Source: Pseudomonadota bacterium
GTDB lineage: Bacteria; Myxococcota_A; Polyangia; Polyangiales; Polyangiaceae
NCBI GenBank assembly: GCA_023423895.1
Contig: JAFAER010000031.1
Span: 1-64,000, forward strand
DNA length: 64,000 bases
Reading direction: 5' to 3'
The notes under the pieces are model-generated. The model did not search any database. It saw nothing but the letters and a program-made list of their open reading frames with translations, and was not told the DNA's origin. A program made the position numbers and the translations under genes. Position 1 is the stretch's first letter; each line of letters begins with the position of its first letter. This document shows positions 21,157-30,943 of the stretch, piece after piece.

Positions 21157-22251
21157 TCAGTCCGTCCGGACGAGGTGTTCGTGAACGAGCTTCTGGAAGT
21201 GATGGACGCCGTTCTCGCGGAGCACGGAAAAGCGACCGGCTTCATAGGACCCGGACGCGAGGCCGCGCTGGACCGCTTCGCAGATCTCGATGTCCTCGAT
21301 CTGGATGCCGTCGCTGAACTGAACTGTTCGTTCGATCGCTTCTTGGCTCGCGCCTTCGTGCCTGAACCACTCGAACACGGTGATCGTCCGATCCACATCG
21401 ACCGGGACGACGATGTTGAGCGACATGTTGTCGGGGTAGATGTTGAGCATCCAGTTGGGGAAGACCCAGTAGTAGAGCGCCTCGAGCTCCGCCTCGTCCG
21501 CCGGGGAATATTGACGAGAGCCACTCGCGTGCTGCGCCTTCGCCGGGCGAATTGGGGCGATCTGCGCCGAATAGAGCCGATGCGTCTCCACGCGGTACGC
21601 CGCGTAGTCGAGCTCCTTGAACAGACCCGGATGAACCGTGGGAAGGTGATAGCCCTCGAGGAAGTTGTCGACGTACGTCTTCCAGTTGCATCGGAGCTCG
21701 TAGTCCTTCCTCGCGACGAGCCGCATCGCTTCGAGGCGAAAGCGGGCGGTCTCCGACGGGATCGCGCCGAGCACGCCCGCGAGCGGCTCGCCCTCGATGT
21801 CGAGGTTCACGAAGACGATCGGGCCCCACGTCTCGGCGAGGATCGGGCGCAGGCCATGGCAGCTCCGGTCGAAGCCGTGCACGTCGCCGAGCTCCGGCGT
21901 CGTCAGCAATGCGCCGTCGAGCGCGTACGTCCAGCCGTGGTACTTGCACGTGAGTGACTTCCGCGCGCCCTTGCCGATGGCGACGGGCCCTGCGCGGTGA
22001 CGACACACGTTGTGGAAGCCCCGGAGGGCGCCGTTCGCGTCGCGAGTCACGACGACCGGCGCTCCCGCGACGTCCGCTGTGATGTACGAGCCGGGCAGCG
22101 CGACGTCTGCGGCGTGGCCGATCGGCTGCCACGTCCGACGGAAGATCTTCGTGCGCTCGGCAGCGAGGATCGCGCTGTCGGTGTACGCGAATGCAGGCAA
22201 TGTCGAGGCGCGTGCAAGGTCGAGCTCGAACGGCGGCAATCGCGAAGGCAT
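21157..22251 (-). CDS. Rieske non-heme iron oxygenase, alpha subunit
   Basis: A 364-aa aromatic-ring-hydroxylating-type oxygenase. The Rieske [2Fe-2S] site is C83-x-H85...C102-x2-H105. The mononuclear iron site is ExxHxxxxH (E199, H202, H207) within DNFLEGYHLPTVHPGL. The overall pattern is nearer to choline/carnitine monooxygenase-like and GbcA-like enzymes than to benzoate-type dioxygenases, but the substrate cannot be read from sequence. No ferredoxin, reductase or beta subunit lies beside it, so electron donors must be encoded elsewhere. It is divergent from the lipase-like gene, 148 bp apart. Confidence 0.9.
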   Translation of the reverse strand: MPSRLPPFELDLARASTLPAFAYTDSAILAAERTKIFRRTWQPIGHAADVALPGSYITADVAGAPVVVTRDANGALRGFHNVCRHRAGPVAIGKGARKSLTCKYHGWTYALDGALLTTPELGDVHGFDRSCHGLRPILAETWGPIVFVNLDIEGEPLAGVLGAIPSETARFRLEAMRLVARKDYELRCNWKTYVDNFLEGYHLPTVHPGLFKELDYAAYRVETHRLYSAQIAPIRPAKAQHASGSRQYSPADEAELEALYYWVFPNWMLNIYPDNMSLNIVVPVDVDRTITVFEWFRHEGASQEAIERTVQFSDGIQIEDIEICEAVQRGLASGSYEAGRFSVLRENGVHHFQKLVHEHLVRTD

Positions 22252-22399
22252 GCGGGCTTGCTAGCTCGTCGGTTCGCGCGGTGCCACGTCCGTTGCAGTC
22301 GACGATGGTCTGTCGGGCTCTGCCAACGCAGCCGTGACGGTCGCACGCCGACGCGACAGCGGCTCGCCACCGAGCGTGTGAGCGTGGCAACATCGCGCC

Positions 22400-23776
22400 G
22401 TGCGTCATCGCCTCTATCTCACGCCGGGGATGTTCGGGTTCGGCAAGCTCGCGACGTACGACTACTTCGCGCACGTCGAGCGAGCGCTCAAGGAGCGCTT
22501 CGAAGCAGCAGGAGCGCAGCTCGAGACCTACGTCGTCGACGTTGCGCCGACGGCGTCGATCCGGCGCCGGGCGACGCGGCTCTCCGAGCTCATCGGCGCG
22601 ACCGCGCGCGATGATCGGGGCGAGACCGGGCCGATTCACATCCTCGGCCATTCGACGGGCGGCCTCGATGCGCGGCTCGTCGCATCGCCCAGCGCGCGCT
22701 TGCCGGTCGATCCGGAGAGGCTCGCGTGGCTGCGCCGCCTGTGCTCCGTGACGACGATGAGCACGCCGCATCACGGGACTCCGCTGGCGAGCTTCTTCGC
22801 GACGGTGAGCGGCCAGAGGATGCTGTATGCCGTGAGTGCGCTCACCTTCATCGCGCTCTCGCTCGGCGCGCCGCCGCTCGCCGCCGCAAGCGCGCTCGTC
22901 GTCGCCATCGGGCAGCTCGATCACGCCGTCCTCGGGATGGATCTGAAGGTGCTCGACCGCACGACCGAGGCGCTGCTGAAGGCGCTCGAGCCGGCGTCGA
23001 GCCGGGAGGTGCGCGACTACCTCGACGCGATCACGAAGGACCAGGGCGCGGTCATCCAGCTCACGCCGGAGGCGATGGACCTCTTCCAGTCCGGCGTGGA
23101 GGACCGCCGTGGCGTCGTCTATCAATCGACCTGCGCGATGGCGCCGCCGCCGACCGCACGCAAGCTCGTACGCGCCATGTTGAGCCCCTGGCGCGCGGTC
23201 TCGTCGACGCTGTTCACCACGCTCTACGGGATCACGTCGAGGATCGACGACCGGTACCCGTGCTGGTCGACCGAGCCCGCGACCGCCAAGGCGCTCGAGG
23301 AGGCCTTCGGGGCGATGCCGTCGGTGCGCGCGAACGACGGTGTCGTTCCGACGCGGTCGCAAGCATACGGCACGATCGTGTGGGCCGGGACCGCCGACCA
23401 CCTCGACGTGCTCGGGCACTATCCGTCGGCGGTGAAGGACGGCGAACGGCCGTTCTGGTCCCGCTGGCTCGGTCGACTCGGCAACAAGGGCGTGTCTCCG
23501 GGCGCCCGGGCCGCTCGTACGAGCGTGGACCGGCCCGGCTCCGAGGCGTGGAAGGCCGTCCGGCGCGAAGAGATAGCCGCCGAGGTGGTCGTCGAAGGCG
23601 CCGCACGATCCGGCGGCACGGCACCCGTGCCGGGCGCGGACGCTCGCCACGTGGACTGGCTGACGAGCGGCGCGGGCTTCGACGACGCGGCGTTCGCGGA
23701 GCTGATGGACGCCATCGCCCGCGGCATGCTTGCCGCAGCGCACGAGTTTCACACGCGACGGAGTGCTGCGGGATAA
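22400..23776 (+). CDS. alpha/beta-hydrolase, triacylglycerol-lipase-like
   Basis: A 458-aa alpha/beta hydrolase. The nucleophile elbow is LGHSTGGLDAR (Ser85), and MSTPHHGTPLA follows, the usual segment of lipases that act on esterified lipids. The later GTADHLDVLGHY probably carries the catalytic His. Residues about 135-170 are hydrophobic and may form a lid or membrane-contact helix; no signal peptide is seen. The start is a GTG at 22400. The C-terminal 60 residues are Ala/Arg-rich and not part of the fold. The substrate is unknown. Confidence 0.82.
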   Translation: MRHRLYLTPGMFGFGKLATYDYFAHVERALKERFEAAGAQLETYVVDVAPTASIRRRATRLSELIGATARDDRGETGPIHILGHSTGGLDARLVASPSARLPVDPERLAWLRRLCSVTTMSTPHHGTPLASFFATVSGQRMLYAVSALTFIALSLGAPPLAAASALVVAIGQLDHAVLGMDLKVLDRTTEALLKALEPASSREVRDYLDAITKDQGAVIQLTPEAMDLFQSGVEDRRGVVYQSTCAMAPPPTARKLVRAMLSPWRAVSSTLFTTLYGITSRIDDRYPCWSTEPATAKALEEAFGAMPSVRANDGVVPTRSQAYGTIVWAGTADHLDVLGHYPSAVKDGERPFWSRWLGRLGNKGVSPGARAARTSVDRPGSEAWKAVRREEIAAEVVVEGAARSGGTAPVPGADARHVDWLTSGAGFDDAAFAELMDAIARGMLAAAHEFHTRRSAAG

Positions 23777-23856
23777 GATACGTCTGCGGGTCAACGTGCT
23801 CCCACGGTGATCCGACGCGAGGTCCCCAAGCGTCCATCTTCGCCTGTGGGAACCGA

Positions 23857-23874
23857 GAGCGCCGGGGGGCGCTC
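23857..23874 (+). terminator. hairpin between the lipase and SMP-30-like genes
   Basis: GAGCGCC-GGGG-GGCGCTC, a perfect 7-bp stem with a 4-nt loop, is followed by GCTTTC. It ends about 10 nt before the SD of the next gene and about 80 nt after the lipase stop, fitting a weak Rho-independent terminator or a leader hairpin. Confidence 0.45.
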
Positions 23875-23895
23875 GCTTTCAACGGAGGCTTCCAG

Positions 23896-25077
23896 ATGTC
23901 TTCTTCGTCGCTGTCATCGTCGCTCGGGCGGCTCGTCCGCCGCCGTCTTTCCCTGGTCGTCGCCGCCGCTCCGCTGATCTTCTACGCGTGGGCCTGCAGC
24001 GATGACGACCCCGCGGTTCCCACGGAGGACACAGGGACCGACGCAGGAGGTCCGAACGGTGAGGAGGACAGCGGCGGTCGTCAGGAGGAAGACTCGGGCA
24101 AGATCGACCCGATCGTCGACGGCGGCGAGGACGGCGGGAGCTCGGCATGTGTCGGCAACCCGCTTGCGCTCGACGCTGCGGACGGCGGCGACGCTGGTGA
24201 CGCCGGCGCGATCATCGTCGACGGCGGCGCCATCCGCCCGATCGCGACGGGGCAGTTCCTCGACGGTCCGCAGTGGATCGAGGACGACGCCGGAGGGGCG
24301 ATCGTCTACTCCGAGGTCAACGCGCAGGTGATCGTCCGGAACGGCCCGGACGGTGGAGCGCGGACGGTGCTTCGCGCCACCGGCGCCGGGAATCTGCCGA
24401 TCGGCAATGCGCAGACGGGCAGCTTCGTCTACACCGCGATGTCGCGGACGGGCGGCGCTGGCGGCGGGAACATTCTCCGCATGCTCCTCGACGGCGGCTC
24501 GCCGGCCGGGTTCGACGCCGGTCTCGCCAACAGCCCCAACGACCTCGTCGCGTCGTCGAAGGGCTTCGTCTACTTCACGGACCCCGGCTTCCAGACGAGC
24601 GGGATCAGCACCGGGGTCTATCGGCTCGCGCCCGATGGGAACGTCACGACGATCTCGACGTTCAACGGCGGCGTCATGGAGCGCGCCGACGGCATCGCGC
24701 TCACCGAGGACGAGGCGACGCTCTACGTCGGCTTCTTCGACACCAAGCGCATCGCGAAATACGCCGTCGACGGCAATGGCGTGGCCGCCAACCCGCAGGA
24801 CCTGCCGATCACGCCGATCGACCACCCGACCGGGATCGCCGTCGACGTCGGCGGTAACCTGTGGATCGCCGAGAACAACGCGGGCAACGTGAGCGGCCGC
24901 GTCGAGGTCTTCGACCCCGCGGGCAAGAAGTGGGGTGAGATCCCGTTCGCCGACAGCCGCCCGACCGGCGTCGCGTTCGGAGGTGCAGACGGAAGGACCG
25001 TCTACATCACGACGGAGCGCGGTGACGATGACGGCACGCTCTACGTGACGACGAGCCGCTGCCCCGGCGTGCGCTGA
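23896..25077 (+). CDS. SMP-30/gluconolactonase-like exported beta-propeller
   Basis: A 393-aa exported protein. The ATG at 23896 has GGAGG 7 nt upstream. A signal sequence (RRRLSLVVAAAPLIFYAWACS) is followed by an Asp/Gly/Glu-rich linker to about residue 95. The domain then matches SMP-30/lactonase propellers: GPQWIEDDAGGAIVYSEV, NSPNDLVASSKGFVYFTDPG, ADGIALTEDEATLYVG, HPTGIAVDVGGNLWIAENN and RPTGVAFGGADGRTVYIT. The N and D residues that bind the metal in this family are present in NSPNDL and HPTGIAVD. It may hydrolyse a lactone or act as a binding propeller. It is convergent with the kelch lipoprotein (9-bp gap). Confidence 0.83.
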   Translation: MSSSSLSSSLGRLVRRRLSLVVAAAPLIFYAWACSDDDPAVPTEDTGTDAGGPNGEEDSGGRQEEDSGKIDPIVDGGEDGGSSACVGNPLALDAADGGDAGDAGAIIVDGGAIRPIATGQFLDGPQWIEDDAGGAIVYSEVNAQVIVRNGPDGGARTVLRATGAGNLPIGNAQTGSFVYTAMSRTGGAGGGNILRMLLDGGSPAGFDAGLANSPNDLVASSKGFVYFTDPGFQTSGISTGVYRLAPDGNVTTISTFNGGVMERADGIALTEDEATLYVGFFDTKRIAKYAVDGNGVAANPQDLPITPIDHPTGIAVDVGGNLWIAENNAGNVSGRVEVFDPAGKKWGEIPFADSRPTGVAFGGADGRTVYITTERGDDDGTLYVTTSRCPGVR

Positions 25078-25086
25078 GCGTCGACG

Positions 25087-26472
25087 TCAGTCGACGTAGC
25101 CGAGCACGTTGAGGTCTGCGAACGGGAACGTGTCGTTCCCGAAACCGCAGGCGACGGCACCGCCGGGCAGCGCGAAACCGATGCCGCTCGAACGCATGGG
25201 CGGCATCCCCGGCGGCTCGAGCTTCGTCCACTCCTCGTGCCCGGGCTCGAGTGAGAGGACCCAGAGCCCTTCGAGGGTGGTCTGTCCGTCGTTCGTTCCG
25301 CCGAACACGAAGAGCCGGCGCCCGACCGGATCGTGCATGATGCAACCGTTGCGCCGGCCCGGAGGCGCTTCGCCGGCAGGAGAGAGCTTCGACCAGGCGG
25401 GCGGGGTGGCGGAGAGATCGAGCGCCCACGCGTCTTGTGCGGCGTTGATCGGGTCACCAGACTTCGGCGCCTGGGCACCGCTCCAGACGATGAAGCGGCG
25501 CGAGGCCTCGTCGAACGCGTGGAACGCTCCATAACGCGGAGACGGCGCCCGTGTCGTCTCGAGCTTGGTCCACGTCGCGGTGTCGCCGCTCGGCTTGACG
25601 AGCCACGTGTCGTCGAGCATCGGACGGAGCGACGTCGTGCCCGCGAAGCCGCCGAAGACGATGAGCTGTTCACCCTTCGGGTCGTACGCGAGCGCGTGGA
25701 GGTAACGTTTACCTTCGTCGACGTCGCCCGTCAGCTTGGTGAACTGCCGGTCGGCGCGGTCGAGGTCCACACGGTAGAGCTCGCCCCGCGCCGTCTCGCT
25801 GCCTGAAGTCCCGGTGTAGCCGCCGTGAACGTATGCGGTCTTGGAGCCCGGGACGAGCGCCGCGCGGACCCCACCCGTCGCGGGAGGGACGTCGCCGGTC
25901 GGAGCCCAGGGCGTCCACGTGTTCGTCGCGAGGTCGAGCCGCCACGAATCGTCGATCGGAACGAACTGCGGAGAGTACCCGCTGCCATGGAAGACGAATC
26001 CGGCGCCCGCCTCCGGGTCGAGGAAGAAGACGCCGTGCTCGCGCGTCTTCGGGCCGGTGGAGGGCGTCCATTCGTTCGATCGCCACGACAGCGCGTGCGG
26101 ACGGAGCGGCAGCTCGATCGTCGAAGGCTGCCCGCCGTCGACGATCGCGAGGCGCACGCTCGGCTCCGACAGACCGTAGCCCGCACGCACGAGCAGTCTC
26201 GCGCGGAAGAGCTCATCACCGGCGCTCTCCTCCGGCACGACCTCGATGGTGATCCCCTCCGTCGCCGTCGGCTCGATGCGGACCGCCTTCGGATCGCGAA
26301 CGCGGATCTTCAGAGGCACCTCGGTGGAGCGGCCTTCGTAGAGGTCGATCGCGGCCGGCGCATCGACCCACTCCGGCGCCGATGAAGCCTCCGTGGATGC
26401 ATTCGACGACGAGCAGGAAGAGGCCGCTACGAGGAGAGAGGGGAGTACGAAGAACGTGCCAGCGCGAAACAT
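25087..26472 (-). CDS. kelch-repeat (galactose-oxidase-like propeller) lipoprotein
   Basis: A 461-aa lipoprotein (lipobox AASSC, Cys20). An N-terminal beta-sandwich-like segment (about 35-130) is followed by kelch repeats with the diagnostic GG pairs and spaced aromatic residues: AYVHGGYTGT, LIVFGGFAGT, FIVWSGAQAP and LFVFGGTNDG. No copper ligands of galactose oxidase are obvious, so a binding role at the cell surface is more likely than catalysis. The ATG at 26472 opens the signal peptide. A 277-bp gap with no gene precedes it. Confidence 0.85.
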   Translation of the reverse strand: MFRAGTFFVLPSLLVAASSCSSSNASTEASSAPEWVDAPAAIDLYEGRSTEVPLKIRVRDPKAVRIEPTATEGITIEVVPEESAGDELFRARLLVRAGYGLSEPSVRLAIVDGGQPSTIELPLRPHALSWRSNEWTPSTGPKTREHGVFFLDPEAGAGFVFHGSGYSPQFVPIDDSWRLDLATNTWTPWAPTGDVPPATGGVRAALVPGSKTAYVHGGYTGTSGSETARGELYRVDLDRADRQFTKLTGDVDEGKRYLHALAYDPKGEQLIVFGGFAGTTSLRPMLDDTWLVKPSGDTATWTKLETTRAPSPRYGAFHAFDEASRRFIVWSGAQAPKSGDPINAAQDAWALDLSATPPAWSKLSPAGEAPPGRRNGCIMHDPVGRRLFVFGGTNDGQTTLEGLWVLSLEPGHEEWTKLEPPGMPPMRSSGIGFALPGGAVACGFGNDTFPFADLNVLGYVD

Positions 26473-26749
26473 TGCGCGTGCACGATGCGAAGCATGTGCC
26501 TGCAGTCACCGTGCTGGCGAGGGGCGTGTTTTGCGCGCAATCGAGCGGAGGGACGCCGAAGGGCCAACGGCCGCTCGTCACTCGATTGACGAACAGCGTG
26601 AGTTCGCGAGCGGTCGGTTCGCCGGGGATGGTTCGAAGCGCCGCGGCACAGAGGGCTCCACAGCTTTCACAAAGCCTGGGGAAAACTGAGGAAAACTCGT
26701 GGCGATCTGCCTCGACCGTGGCTGGGCCGCACGGTCGTCGCACGAAGAA

Positions 26750-27874
26750 TCAAGTAGTTAGCGCCGCGTAGATGGTCTCGTAGCCATCACGCATCGCGTC
26801 GATCGAGAAGCGCTCGACGACCCGCCGACGTGCATGAGCTCCGCGGCGGCGACGTTCCTCGGGCGCGTCGATCGCGCTCCGCATGAGCTTCGCGAGCGCG
26901 CTGGCGGAGCGCTCGGCGGTCAGCCAGCCGGTCTCTCCGTCGCGCACGATCTCCGGGATGCCTCCGGTGGCAAACGCAACGACGGGGCGCTCCATCGCCA
27001 TCGCCTCGAGGAGCGCGACGCCGAGGCCTTCCTCACGCGCGCTCGAGAGCGCAACGTCGGCGCGGGCGACCGCGTCGCGGACGTCGTGCCTGTAGCCGCT
27101 GAACTGCACGCGATCGCGCACGCCGAGGCGCGCCGCGAGCTGTTCGAGCGCCGCGCGCTCGTCACCGTCGCCGACGACGTCGAGCTCTGCCTCGGGGACG
27201 CTCACGAGCGCCTCGAGGGCGACGTCGAGGCCTTTGCGTCGGTCGAGCCTTCCGAGCGCGACGAACCGGACGCGCTCCCCTTCGTCACCGTTCGCGCTGG
27301 ACGGCGCGGCGAACCGCGTGGTGTCGACGCCGTTGTGGACGGTCTCGACGATCTGGGCCCCGGCCGGCTCGAGGAGGAGACGCCCCGCCCGTGCGAGGGC
27401 CACCTTTCGGACGTGGTCGCTGATGAAGACCACCGCGTCCGCCCGGCGGAGCGACCATCGCGAGAACGGCCAGCAGCTCGGATCGTCGTAGACGCGCGTG
27501 GAGTGCTCGGTGCGCACGATGCGTGCGCCTGCTCTTCGTGCCGCTCGGGTGCCGAGGACCTGCGAGGCGAACGTGTGGAGATGGCAGATCGTCGCGCGGC
27601 GGCGCTCGAGCACGTCCGTCAGCCAGCGGACATCACTGGGGCCGAACGTGCTCGCGAGATAGGGCAGGGGACCTTCGCGGACGGGCCCGCGATCGTCGAC
27701 GTCGAGACCGGCATCCCTGAAGAGCGCGCGGAGCGGCTCGCTCGGGGTGAAGAGCGCGATCGAGTGACCACGTGTCCAGCGGCCCGACGGTGCACGGCAG
27801 GCGGACGCCAGATCGACGAGCATCCGCTCCGCGCCGCCGATCTCTCCGGCGGCGACGACGTGGACGACGCTCAC
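26750..27874 (-). CDS. glycosyltransferase family 4
   Basis: A 374-aa GT-B glycosyltransferase. The N-terminal loop GEIGGAERML is typical of GT4. The C-terminal donor-binding half has VALGRLDRRKGLDVALEAL and the E-x7-E motif REEGLGVALLEAMAM followed by RPVVAFATGGIPEIV. It should move a sugar from a nucleotide donor onto a lipid-linked glycan on the cytoplasmic face. The GTG start overlaps the stop of the flippase gene (GTGA), so the two are translationally coupled and belong to one polysaccharide pathway. Confidence 0.92.
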   Translation of the reverse strand: MSVVHVVAAGEIGGAERMLVDLASACRAPSGRWTRGHSIALFTPSEPLRALFRDAGLDVDDRGPVREGPLPYLASTFGPSDVRWLTDVLERRRATICHLHTFASQVLGTRAARRAGARIVRTEHSTRVYDDPSCWPFSRWSLRRADAVVFISDHVRKVALARAGRLLLEPAGAQIVETVHNGVDTTRFAAPSSANGDEGERVRFVALGRLDRRKGLDVALEALVSVPEAELDVVGDGDERAALEQLAARLGVRDRVQFSGYRHDVRDAVARADVALSSAREEGLGVALLEAMAMERPVVAFATGGIPEIVRDGETGWLTAERSASALAKLMRSAIDAPEERRRRGAHARRRVVERFSIDAMRDGYETIYAALTT

Positions 27875-29244
27875 GCCGCCTCCTCCTTCGGCAGCTCGGG
27901 CGGGGCGCTCCGGAGCTCCGTGAGCCGCGCCTCGAAGCGGAACCAGAAGACGATCGCGACGACGAGGTAGACGATGGAGGTCGCGAGCGCGAGGCCCTCC
28001 AGACCGAGGATCTGCAACAAGACGAGGTTCCCCACGGCGTTCGTGCCCGCGTTGAGGATGCCCATCGAGATCATGATGCGGCCGTTTCTCGTCGCGACAT
28101 GCGCCCGGGCGAGGACGAGGAGCGCACCGAAAGGCGCGAGCCCGACGAGGTGATAAGGCAGCAGATGCGCCATGCGCTCGACGCCGGCCTCGTCCATCTC
28201 TCCATGGAGGAAGATGAGGCGCAGCAACGGAGCGCGGACGACGTACAGGATCCCCGCCGCGAGGAGGAGCAGCCCGGAGACGCTCGCGAGTGCGCGGACG
28301 ACCGTGCGCCGGATCGTCGCGAGGTCACGGCGCGCGTAGTCGTCTGCGAGGTGGCTGAGGAGGACAGGAAGGAGCGCGGCCTGGAGCAGGGACGTCGGAA
28401 GTGTGGCGACGTCTCCCGTCAGCTTGAGCATCGTGCCGCCGCCGACGACGGCCGTGAGGCCCGCCATGAACTGGTCGACGACCGGGTTGATGCGCGTGAC
28501 CGCGCCGCCGCCGACCTCGGACGAGACGAGACGCGCAAGCGCACGGATCGCGGGCGGCCGATCGAAGCAGAGCTGGATGCGCAGCCCGAGCGCGCGGATG
28601 GCGAAATGCGCGAGGACGCCAGCGGAGACGACCTCACCCGCAAGCGATGCGACCGGGATGAGCGCGACGCCCATGCGCTCCTGTCCGAGCGCGAGGATGC
28701 CGATGTTGAGGAGCATCCCGAGGAAGCTCGCGATCGGCTGGATGAAGAACTGCCGCTCGACCACGCAGAGCGTGCTGAAGAACGTGCGCGTGCTCATCGC
28801 GACGAGGAACGCGCAGAAGGCCGGCACCATCCGCGCGGCGACCGAGAACGAGTCGTCGTCGTAGCGGATGCGGAACCAGACGAGCGCTCCGGCGCCGACG
28901 GCGATCGAGAGCGCGGCGCCGATCGCCCAGGTATGCGCGAGGATCGAGCCTCGTAGCCGGGCGAGGCCCGCCGGGCGCAGGAGTCGCTCCTCGGCGAGGA
29001 TCGGCACGAGCGACGAGTCCTGGTGCATCGAGAAGACGAGCGAGCCCGCGAAGGCGAAGACCGCCCACGCGAAGACGTAGATGTCCGTGCCGTGCCCGCG
29101 CCCGAACCAGTACGCGTAGAGCAGCGGCAGCGCGGCCTCGATGGCGCGGAAGCCGACCTGCGCCGGCAGGACGAGGAGCGCGGTCCGCGCGATCGAGCGC
29201 TTCTTCGGCGCGTCGCGCTCGGGCTTCGCGTCGGGAGCCGTCAC
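27871..29244 (-). CDS. MurJ/MviN-like lipid-linked oligosaccharide flippase (MOP superfamily)
   Basis: An integral membrane protein of 457 aa with about 12-14 hydrophobic helices and charged loops such as RTFFSTLCVVERQF and SHLADDYARRDLATIRR. Its shape is that of MviN/MurJ and Wzx-type flippases of the MOP superfamily. Coupling to a GT4 gene suggests it flips a polysaccharide precursor rather than being the housekeeping MurJ. I chose the GTG at 29244 because GGAGGG lies 10 nt upstream; a GTG at 29265 would add seven residues. It is divergent from a second GT4 gene. Confidence 0.78.
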   Translation of the reverse strand: MTAPDAKPERDAPKKRSIARTALLVLPAQVGFRAIEAALPLLYAYWFGRGHGTDIYVFAWAVFAFAGSLVFSMHQDSSLVPILAEERLLRPAGLARLRGSILAHTWAIGAALSIAVGAGALVWFRIRYDDDSFSVAARMVPAFCAFLVAMSTRTFFSTLCVVERQFFIQPIASFLGMLLNIGILALGQERMGVALIPVASLAGEVVSAGVLAHFAIRALGLRIQLCFDRPPAIRALARLVSSEVGGGAVTRINPVVDQFMAGLTAVVGGGTMLKLTGDVATLPTSLLQAALLPVLLSHLADDYARRDLATIRRTVVRALASVSGLLLLAAGILYVVRAPLLRLIFLHGEMDEAGVERMAHLLPYHLVGLAPFGALLVLARAHVATRNGRIMISMGILNAGTNAVGNLVLLQILGLEGLALATSIVYLVVAIVFWFRFEARLTELRSAPPELPKEEAA

Positions 29245-29453
29245 GGGCGGACATCCCTCCGACACGTCCGGCGCACGCGACCCTGCTTCATCGGGCGTCT
29301 ACTTACCACGGCCGATCCGCGAGGCGCGGTGCTCGCTTCGCCAGCCCGGCCGTCGAGCGCGACCGTCGGCCCCCCGCCGACGTGCCCCCGCCGCGAGCGC
29401 CGCCGTCATCGTGATTTGCCGGGGGACCCCGCCTGGTGTAACGGACGGGGCCC

Positions 29454-30776
29454 ATGTCGCTGGAAGCCAGCGGAAGCTCGCATTCTCCCTCGGATCCCGC
29501 CCGTCCCGACGGCGGCGGAGTCGCCCTGCGCGTGGCGCGGCGGAAGGTGCGGGTCCTCTTCATCAACGACACGGCGCGCAATGGCGGGCCGGGCCGGAGC
29601 CTCTTCTACATCCTTCGCTTCCTCGACCCGGCGGTGATCCACCGTGCAGTCGTGCTCCCGCGCCCGGGGGTCATCAGCGAGCTTTACGCGGCCAGGGGCG
29701 TCACGGAGGATCTCCTCTTCGAGCCCGACCTCGTCGAGAACCCGATCGAGCCGCATGATCGTCCGATGGTGCGCGAGGACTTCGACGCGCCGCTGCCGCT
29801 CCGCGGTGCCCGCGCCGCGGTGAACGTGCTGCGCGCCGGGCGCGCGATGGCTCGCCTGACCCAGGTGATCCGTCGGGGCGCGTTCGACCTCGTCTACTGC
29901 AACGGCACGAACGCCGACTTCGCCGGCGGTCTGCTCGCGAAGACGAGCGGCGTGCCGGTGCTCTGGCACGTCCGCTACACGTCGCTCCCGAAAGCGGTTC
30001 GCGGGCTGCACGACCGCCTCGCCGCGAGCAAGGGCGTGGCGCGTATCGTCTGCGTATCGAAGGCCTCTGCGGGGCTCTTCCCGCACTGCCCCGAGAAGGT
30101 GCGCGTGATCCACAACGCGCTCGACACCGAGGAGTTCGACGCTGGCGGGATCGTCCCGGTCCTCAAGAAGGAGCTCGGTCTGCCGGCCGATGCCGTCGTG
30201 TTCGGCAGCCAGGGGCGCATCCTCCCGCGCAAGGGCTACGTGGAGATGATCCACGCGGCCCGCATCGCGCTCGGCGCGATGACGCCCGATGAGCGCCGGC
30301 GCGCGTTCTGGGCTGTCCTCGGCGACACGCCGGAGGACATCCGGCCCGATCACCTCGCCGAGTGCCGTGCGCTCGTTTCCACGCTCGGCCTCGACGACAA
30401 GTTCAAGTTCCTCGGCTTCCGGACGGACATCAAGCCGTACGCAGCGGACTTCGACGTCGCCGTCGTGCCCTCCGTCTACCCGGACCCGCTGCCGCGCGCG
30501 GTCATCGAAGCGATGGCGCTCGGGAGGCCGGTCCTCGCCTTCGACGTCGGCGGTGTCTCCGAGATGCTTCGCAGCGGCACGACGGGCGCGCTCGTGCGTG
30601 CGGGCGACAGCGACGCGCTCGCGGCCGAGATGCTGCGTTACCTGCGCGACCCCGAGCTCCGGGCGGCCCACGGGCGTGCGGGGCGGGCTCGTGTCGAGCA
30701 GGACTTCGACGGTGCGCTGCAAGCTCGGCGCATCCAGAACGAGATCATCGAGGCGGCCGGCCTGGCCGTCGACTAG
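29454..30776 (+). CDS. glycosyltransferase family 4
   Basis: A 440-aa GT-B enzyme with a Ser/Pro-rich N-terminal extension (about 1-30). The acceptor-side Gly loop is FINDTARNGGPGRSLFYI. The donor-binding half contains FGSQGRILPRKGYVEMI and PDPLPRAVIEAMALGRPVLAF. The E-x7-E motif has Asp in the first place (D-PLPRAVI-E), a conservative change seen in some active enzymes. It is divergent from the flippase/GT4 pair with 209 bp between, so it probably serves the same surface polysaccharide. Confidence 0.9.
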   Translation: MSLEASGSSHSPSDPARPDGGGVALRVARRKVRVLFINDTARNGGPGRSLFYILRFLDPAVIHRAVVLPRPGVISELYAARGVTEDLLFEPDLVENPIEPHDRPMVREDFDAPLPLRGARAAVNVLRAGRAMARLTQVIRRGAFDLVYCNGTNADFAGGLLAKTSGVPVLWHVRYTSLPKAVRGLHDRLAASKGVARIVCVSKASAGLFPHCPEKVRVIHNALDTEEFDAGGIVPVLKKELGLPADAVVFGSQGRILPRKGYVEMIHAARIALGAMTPDERRRAFWAVLGDTPEDIRPDHLAECRALVSTLGLDDKFKFLGFRTDIKPYAADFDVAVVPSVYPDPLPRAVIEAMALGRPVLAFDVGGVSEMLRSGTTGALVRAGDSDALAAEMLRYLRDPELRAAHGRAGRARVEQDFDGALQARRIQNEIIEAAGLAVD

Positions 30777-30943
30777 GCGGCATCGCACGAAGCGCGAGCG
30801 GCCGGGCTCTTTCGAGCGTGTCCGGACGAGGCTCGAGCTGCGTTGCGAGACGTGTCGCGCGCGCCGTTCGGCATGCGTGCTGCTTTCCGACGTGGACGAA
30901 CGTGGACGTTGCCTGCCACGCGCCACACGAACGATCGGAGCGC

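Noticed and set aside
21242..23794. 850-codon minus-strand frame spanning the Rieske and lipase genes
   Set aside because: It crosses two real genes and an intergenic gap and shows no motif.
22726..23895. Upstream extension of the SMP-30-like gene through the lipase gene
   Set aside because: The in-frame extension is an Arg-rich shadow. A clear ATG with GGAGG and a signal peptide is at 23896.
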